Below are positions 60,353-64,000 of a stretch of DNA of 64,000 nt, piece after piece. The stretch lies in the NCBI GenBank assembly GCA_043392685.1, contig JBHZGM010000002.1. One strand, given 5' to 3'. Source of the stretch: Metapseudomonas sp043392685. Its GTDB lineage: Bacteria; Pseudomonadota; Gammaproteobacteria; Pseudomonadales; Pseudomonadaceae. The first letter of the stretch is position 1; each line of letters begins with the position of its first letter. Made by a program: the position numbers and the translations under genes. The notes under the pieces were generated by a model. The model did no database searches, had not been told where the DNA came from, and worked only from the letters and a program-made list of their open reading frames with translations.

Positions 60353-60448
60353 GGTGTTCTCCTTCCGTTGGTCTTTCACTCAGCTTAGTGGCGAAGGACG
60401 GGAAGGGGGCCCCAGGTTGTAACCCGAGGCCTGGCCGGGGCCGGTGAA

Positions 60449-61123
60449 TCAGTCGTTGCGGGCGCCGCCGAATGAGGCGCAGCCACGCTGCACCTTGCCG
60501 TCCATGCGCAGCTCGGCGGTAAGGTGCTGGACGGAGCCGCTCATGCCGTCCACGCAGCGTTGTGGAGCCACCCAGAGCTCCAGGCGCTGGCCGTTGGCTT
60601 CGCTGGTCAGGTTGAAGCGGCCTTCCGGCAGCTGTTCTTCCATGTAGGGCAGGGCCAGGGCGGGTTGGCCGGGACGGTCGAGTTTCAGGCCCTGTTCGCT
60701 GACGCTGATGTTCCAGTCCGGCTCATTGCCGCTGGCACGCAGCAGCAGGCGCTTGAAGTTGATGTCCTGGCAGCCATGGCCTTCGCGCTGCAGGCGATAG
60801 AGCGTATGCAGGTTCAGCTGGCCATCGGCGCCTTTGACGCTGCTCGGCGCCATGCTGGCGCGGATGTCGGCGAACAGGGCGCCGGGGCCGTCCGCCGAGA
60901 GGTTGGCCGCTTCCGGCAGCAGGCCGGTGGCGCCGCTGTCCACCAGGGTGAAGCGGCGTTTCTCGCCGCAGGGGCTGAACATTACCTGGCCTGCGTCTAC
61001 GCTCAGCTCACCTTGCAGGCGCACCAGGTTGGTGGCGGGGGCAGGGGCCTTTTCGGCGAACATCTGGCAGGCGCCGAAGAGTGGCAAGAGGCTGAACAGC
61101 AAAGGGCGGGCGAAGCGCATCAT
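60449..61123 (-). CDS. Lipoprotein with COG3650-like C-terminus
   Basis: The 224-residue protein has a lipobox (LFGACQMF). The first half contains VRLQGELSVDAGQVMFSPCG, resembling NlpE/copper-resistance-type repeats, and the second half a COG3650-like domain with FLASGNEPDWNISV-type sequence (LRASGNEPDWNISVSEQGLK) and ending RDGKVQRGCASFGG-like RMDGKVQRGCASFGG. Function unknown. Divergent from the DUF488 gene. Confidence 0.8.
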   Translation of the reverse strand: MMRFARPLLFSLLPLFGACQMFAEKAPAPATNLVRLQGELSVDAGQVMFSPCGEKRRFTLVDSGATGLLPEAANLSADGPGALFADIRASMAPSSVKGADGQLNLHTLYRLQREGHGCQDINFKRLLLRASGNEPDWNISVSEQGLKLDRPGQPALALPYMEEQLPEGRFNLTSEANGQRLELWVAPQRCVDGMSGSVQHLTAELRMDGKVQRGCASFGGARND

Positions 61124-61189
61124 GGGTCTCCTTCAGGGAGCGGCCACGTTACCGGTGCGAGGCGCCGGGCTCAAGGGTGGAGAGGGCAG

Positions 61190-61585
61190 ATGATCCAGTA
61201 CAAGCGAGTGTATGAAGCGGCGCAATCCAGCGATGGCCAGCGGGTGCTGGTGGATCGCCTGTGGCCGCGCGGCTGCAGCAAGGCATCACTGGGGCTGGCG
61301 GGTTGGCTGAAGGAGGTGGCGCCTTCGGACACCCTGCGCAAGCAGTTCTGTCACGACCCGGCGTTGTTCGACGAATTCCGCCTGCTCTACCGCGCCGAAC
61401 TGGCAGCGCATCCCGAGCATTGGCAGGGGCTGCTGGAGATGGCGCGCAAGGGCAACCTGACGCTGCTCTACGCGGCAAAGGATGAAGAGCACAACAACGC
61501 GGTGGTCCTGGCCGAGTTCCTCGAAGAAGAACTGGAGCGCAGCGGTCCGCCCAGTTCGCCGGTGTGCTATGCCGGCGAGATGTAA
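61190..61585 (+). CDS. DUF488 family protein
   Basis: The 131-residue protein starts MIQYKRVYEAAQSSDGQRVL, followed by DRLWPRGCSKASLGLAGWLK, the conserved RLWPRG motif of DUF488, and LTLLYAAKDEEHNNAVVLAE near the end. Function not established. ATG at 61190 gives the normal family N-terminus; the same frame extends far upstream only as a shadow of the opposite-strand lipoprotein. It converges with the SDR gene six bases away. Confidence 0.9.
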   Translation: MIQYKRVYEAAQSSDGQRVLVDRLWPRGCSKASLGLAGWLKEVAPSDTLRKQFCHDPALFDEFRLLYRAELAAHPEHWQGLLEMARKGNLTLLYAAKDEEHNNAVVLAEFLEEELERSGPPSSPVCYAGEM

Positions 61586-61591
61586 CCGGCC

Positions 61592-62191
61592 TTACCAGAC
61601 CCGGTAGACCTGCCCGGTCTGCGCGCCCTCGGCGCTTTTGGCGTAGGCCAGCGCTGCGTCGGCTGCCGGAACCGCCTTGTAGCCGCGGAAATACGGGCCG
61701 TAGGCCGGCAGCGCTTCCTCGACCACCGTGGGGCTGACGCTGTTGATGCGCATGCCGCGCGGCAGTTCGAGCGCCGCACTGCGCACGAAGGAATCGATGG
61801 CGCCGTTGACCATGCTGGCGGAGGCGCCGAAGCGGATCGGGTCGTGGCTGAGCACCCCGGATGTGAGGGTGAAGGACGCGCCATCGTTGGCGAATTCGCG
61901 GCCGATCAGCACCAGGTTCACCTGGCCCATCAGCTTGTCTTTCAGGCCGACGGCGAACTCCGCTTCACCCATTTCCGCCAGGGCACCGAAGTGCACCTTG
62001 CCGGCGGCGCTGATCAGCGCATCGAAGGCGCCGGCCTTCTCGAACAGTGCGCGAATCGACGCCGGGTCGGTGATGTCCGCGTGCAGGTCGCCGCTGCTGC
62101 GGCCGACGCGGATGATTTCGTGACGCTCCTTGAGTTCCTGTTCGATGGCTTTGCCGATGGTGCCGCTGGCACCGACGAGGATGATCTTCAT
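61592..62191 (-). CDS. Short-chain dehydrogenase-family protein lacking the YxxxK motif
   Basis: The 199-residue protein has a Rossmann start MKIILVGASGTIGKAIEQEL and LISAAGKVHFGAL (the NAG-like region), then TSGVLSHDPIRFGASASMVN where the SDR catalytic Tyr-xxx-Lys would be expected. The Ser of the triad may be present (LTSG), but no Tyr or Lys aligns. So it may bind NAD(P) without classical SDR chemistry. ATG at 62191 begins the Rossmann fold. It is divergent from a LysR gene, the usual pairing for this subgroup as I recall it. Confidence 0.85.
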   Translation of the reverse strand: MKIILVGASGTIGKAIEQELKERHEIIRVGRSSGDLHADITDPASIRALFEKAGAFDALISAAGKVHFGALAEMGEAEFAVGLKDKLMGQVNLVLIGREFANDGASFTLTSGVLSHDPIRFGASASMVNGAIDSFVRSAALELPRGMRINSVSPTVVEEALPAYGPYFRGYKAVPAADAALAYAKSAEGAQTGQVYRVW

Positions 62192-62264
62192 GGGACCGGC
62201 TCCTGAGTGGGGGAAGGAAGACCGGATCAGTTTAGAGTGCCGCCTGTGGTCGATAATCTGGCTA

Positions 62265-62288
62265 ATTGGAAATATCTGGTTTTCAAAT
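62265..62288. promoter_or_regulatory. ATTGGAAA-N8-TTTCAAAT near-palindrome (possible LysR site)
   Basis: ATTGGAAA (62265-62272) and TTTCAAAT (62281-62288) form an inverted repeat with one mismatch in the divergent gap between the SDR gene and lysR. The gap is A/T-rich against its surroundings. Assignment to this LysR protein is inferred from position. Confidence 0.45.
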
Positions 62289-62312
62289 GGAAACAATAGG
62301 GCGGTGCTTCCC

Positions 62313-63227
62313 ATGAGCGAAATGGACGATCTGGCAGCCTTCGCGGTGCTGATGGAGTCCGGCAGTTTCACTGCGGCGGCCGAGCGCCTGGGTTGCAGCA
62401 AGGGGCAATTGTCCAAGCGCATCCGCCTGCTGGAACAGGGACTCGGGGCCTCGCTGTTGCACCGCACCACCCGCCGCCTTGACCTGACCGCCGCCGGCGC
62501 TGCGCTATTGCCGGAGGCGCGGGCACTGGCCGCTCAGGCCGAGCGAGCCAGGCAATCGGTGCGGCGGCTGCAGGAAGATCTGGCCGGCTGTGTTCGACTG
62601 ACGGTTCCCGTTTCGCTGGGGGAAACCGTCTTCGATGCGCTGCTGCTGGACTTCACCCGCCAGCACCCGCAGATCCGCATCGAACTGGACCTGCACAACG
62701 GTTATCGCGACCTGGTGGCCGAAGGCTTCGATCTGGCCATCCGCTCCGGCACGGACATTGACGATCGTCTGGTGGCCCGGCCGCTGTTCTCGCTACAGGA
62801 AATCACCTGCGCCACACCGGCCTACCTCGCCGCCCATGGCGAACCGCTGCAACCGGCGGACCTCGCCGGACACCAGTGCCTGCTGAACACCCACTACAGT
62901 GGCTTCGAAGAATGGCTCTACCACCGCCAGCACCAGCTGGAACGGGTCAAGGTGGCGGGCGCCCTGGCGAGCAATCACTACAACCTGTTGAAAAAGGCTG
63001 CCCTGTCTGCTGCCGGCATCGCGCGGCTGCCGTCTTACATGATCTACGACGAACTGGCCGATGGCCGCCTGGTGTGGCTGCTGCGCGACTACCAGACCCG
63101 TCAGACGCCGGTGTTCCTCGTCCACCCCTGGCAGGGCGGCTTGCCCCGGCGCACCCAGATGCTGGCTGACTACCTGCTGGCCTGGTTCGAGTGCAGCCGG
63201 CAGGTGCTGGACAAGGCCGGGGAGTAG
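62313..63227 (+). CDS. LysR-family regulator
   Basis: The 304-residue protein has the LysR N-terminal helix-turn-helix (DLAAFAVLMESGSFTAAAER, LGCSKGQLSKRIRLLE), LHRTTRRLDLTAAGAALLPE, and a CrgA-like effector domain (RLTVPVSLGETVFDALLLDF, LDLHNGYRDLVAEGFDLAIR). ATG at 62313 gives MSEMDDLAAF, the usual LysR opening; upstream codons in the frame are unsupported. It probably controls the divergent SDR gene and itself. Confidence 0.92.
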   Translation: MSEMDDLAAFAVLMESGSFTAAAERLGCSKGQLSKRIRLLEQGLGASLLHRTTRRLDLTAAGAALLPEARALAAQAERARQSVRRLQEDLAGCVRLTVPVSLGETVFDALLLDFTRQHPQIRIELDLHNGYRDLVAEGFDLAIRSGTDIDDRLVARPLFSLQEITCATPAYLAAHGEPLQPADLAGHQCLLNTHYSGFEEWLYHRQHQLERVKVAGALASNHYNLLKKAALSAAGIARLPSYMIYDELADGRLVWLLRDYQTRQTPVFLVHPWQGGLPRRTQMLADYLLAWFECSRQVLDKAGE

Positions 63228-63305
63228 GGCGCCAGCGCAGGAAGACGATCCGGCTGGAGCCCGGGCAGGGTGGAAATCCCCTGGGGGGAACTCCACCGGA
63301 TTTGT

Positions 63306-63737
63306 TCAGAGGTGCTTCAACAGCCGCGCTTGCAGGGCTTGCAGCTCGTTCGGGTCGGCCTTCTTGCTGGCATGGATGCCCAGCGACTCTCCCTCGAAGC
63401 GCGGCACGATGTGCATATGGATATGGAAGACGGTCTGGCCCGCCGGGGCGCCGTTGAACTGCGCCACCTGGACGCCGGCCGGTTGCAGTTCCTTGACCAG
63501 CACATGGGTCAGGCGCTGCACCACGGCCATCACCTTGGCCAGGGCGTCGGTCTCGATCTCCAGGATGTTGCGAGCGGTGGAGCGCTTGGGAATCACCAGG
63601 GTGTGGCCGAAGGACTGCGGGAAGATGTCGAGGAAGGCGAGTACGTCGTCGTCTTCGTAGAGTTTGTAGCAGGGGGCCTCGCCGCGAATGATCTGGGCGA
63701 AGACGTTCTGCGGATCATAGGTGCCGTGCAGGCTCAT
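63306..63737 (-). CDS. HIT-family hydrolase
   Basis: The 143-residue protein has the HIT catalytic motif in VFHIHMHIVPRFEG (HxHxHxx) and the N-terminal FAQIIRGEAPCYKLYEDDDV and FGHTLVIPKR segments. Unlike the remnant at 23198 it lacks the N-terminal CxxC (here NVFAQII), so it belongs to a different HIT subgroup. HIT enzymes hydrolyse nucleotide substrates such as AMP-lysine or Ap4A. ATG at 63737 gives MSLHGTYDPQNVFAQII; the longer frame is unsupported. Confidence 0.9.
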   Translation of the reverse strand: MSLHGTYDPQNVFAQIIRGEAPCYKLYEDDDVLAFLDIFPQSFGHTLVIPKRSTARNILEIETDALAKVMAVVQRLTHVLVKELQPAGVQVAQFNGAPAGQTVFHIHMHIVPRFEGESLGIHASKKADPNELQALQARLLKHL

Positions 63738-64000
63738 CGAAGGCTCTCCATTGGCCGAATGCGAGTCGCGCACCATAGCGTCTGTCGTCCCCGGATTGAA
63801 AGAACCTTGCATCATCATCCGGCGGTTGCGGTCGGCTCCGGGGCGTGGGCGGGGCGGCTGGCTGGAAAGTGGATGCCCGGTCGAAGATGGACTATTAATC
63901 CACTCGATTTGGGCGACATTCTGGCCAAAGTGCCCGTCGCCACAGGCCATTTCTGGAGTTACCCTTCGCATCCGCCTGTGGCGAAATCCGCGCCCGCTCC

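Overview
This is chromosomal DNA of high G+C with dense bacterial gene packing, from a member of Pseudomonas sensu lato, probably the P. aeruginosa / P. resinovorans / P. otitidis side of the genus. The evidence is the gene content (cobUTCS, the FadL-type porin beside a glutathione peroxidase, QuiP acylase, aceK, a six-gene Sha/Mnh antiporter operon), the overlapping ATGA gene junctions, and several families of Pseudomonas-type intergenic palindromic repeats. From memory of the PAO1 map (not aligned here), 1-24 kb resembles the PA1277-PA1307 block and 35.7-61.6 kb resembles PA1032-PA1061. The stretch between carries cysK-vwa-moxR, a TorF porin, an amidohydrolase/LysR pair and aceK. I see no plasmid, prophage, transposase, CRISPR array, rRNA or tRNA.

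Layout. 0-3.2 kb: the end of cobQ, then the tightly overlapped lower cobalamin operon cobU-cobT-cobC-cobS. 3.4-5.2 kb: a MarR regulator and an MFS transporter, both preceded by the same palindrome, then a tiny coupled membrane ORF. 5.3-7.8 kb: periplasmic peroxidase, FadL porin and a lone phage-like gene. 8-10.9 kb (minus strand): a sulfur group of DecR-like Lrp regulator, metC and sseA. 11-24 kb: lipid acyltransferase, SMP-30-like protein, DapA-like lyase, rnd-ycgL-hydroxyacid dehydrogenase, YcgN, M61-like protease, Hsp31-like protein, HNH protein, oligopeptidase B, the remnant of a HIT gene, and a YafJ amidotransferase.

24-35.5 kb: thioesterase, a moxR-GFA-vwa cluster on the minus strand, cysK, EamA transporter, TorF porin, amidohydrolase with divergent LysR, and aceK. 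35.7-44.9 kb: QuiP-type acylase, GST, two SEC-C proteins, two tandem OmpA-like lipoproteins, DUF1145 plus a secreted glycine-rich collagen-like protein, and a CopD-like membrane protein. 45-53.3 kb: dinG, a secreted GH50/agarase-like protein, an EstB-type hydrolase, another OmpA lipoprotein, pdxH and a SlyB-like lipoprotein. 53.5-59.3 kb: the monovalent cation/proton antiporter operon mnhA(B)CDEFG. 59.3-64 kb: a GAPDH-family enzyme, a lipoprotein, a DUF488 protein, an atypical SDR with divergent LysR, and an intact HIT protein.

Themes are envelope and secreted proteins (porins, three OmpA-type lipoproteins, agarase-like and collagen-like proteins), sulfur and cofactor metabolism, and ion homeostasis. 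No obviously new multi-gene system stands out. The loci most worth a second look are the MarR/MFS locus with its paired palindromes, the DecR-metC-sseA sulfur group, the OmpA pair next to the collagen-like protein, the GH50-like secreted protein, the GFA gene lodged inside the moxR/vwa pair, and the collapsed HIT gene.
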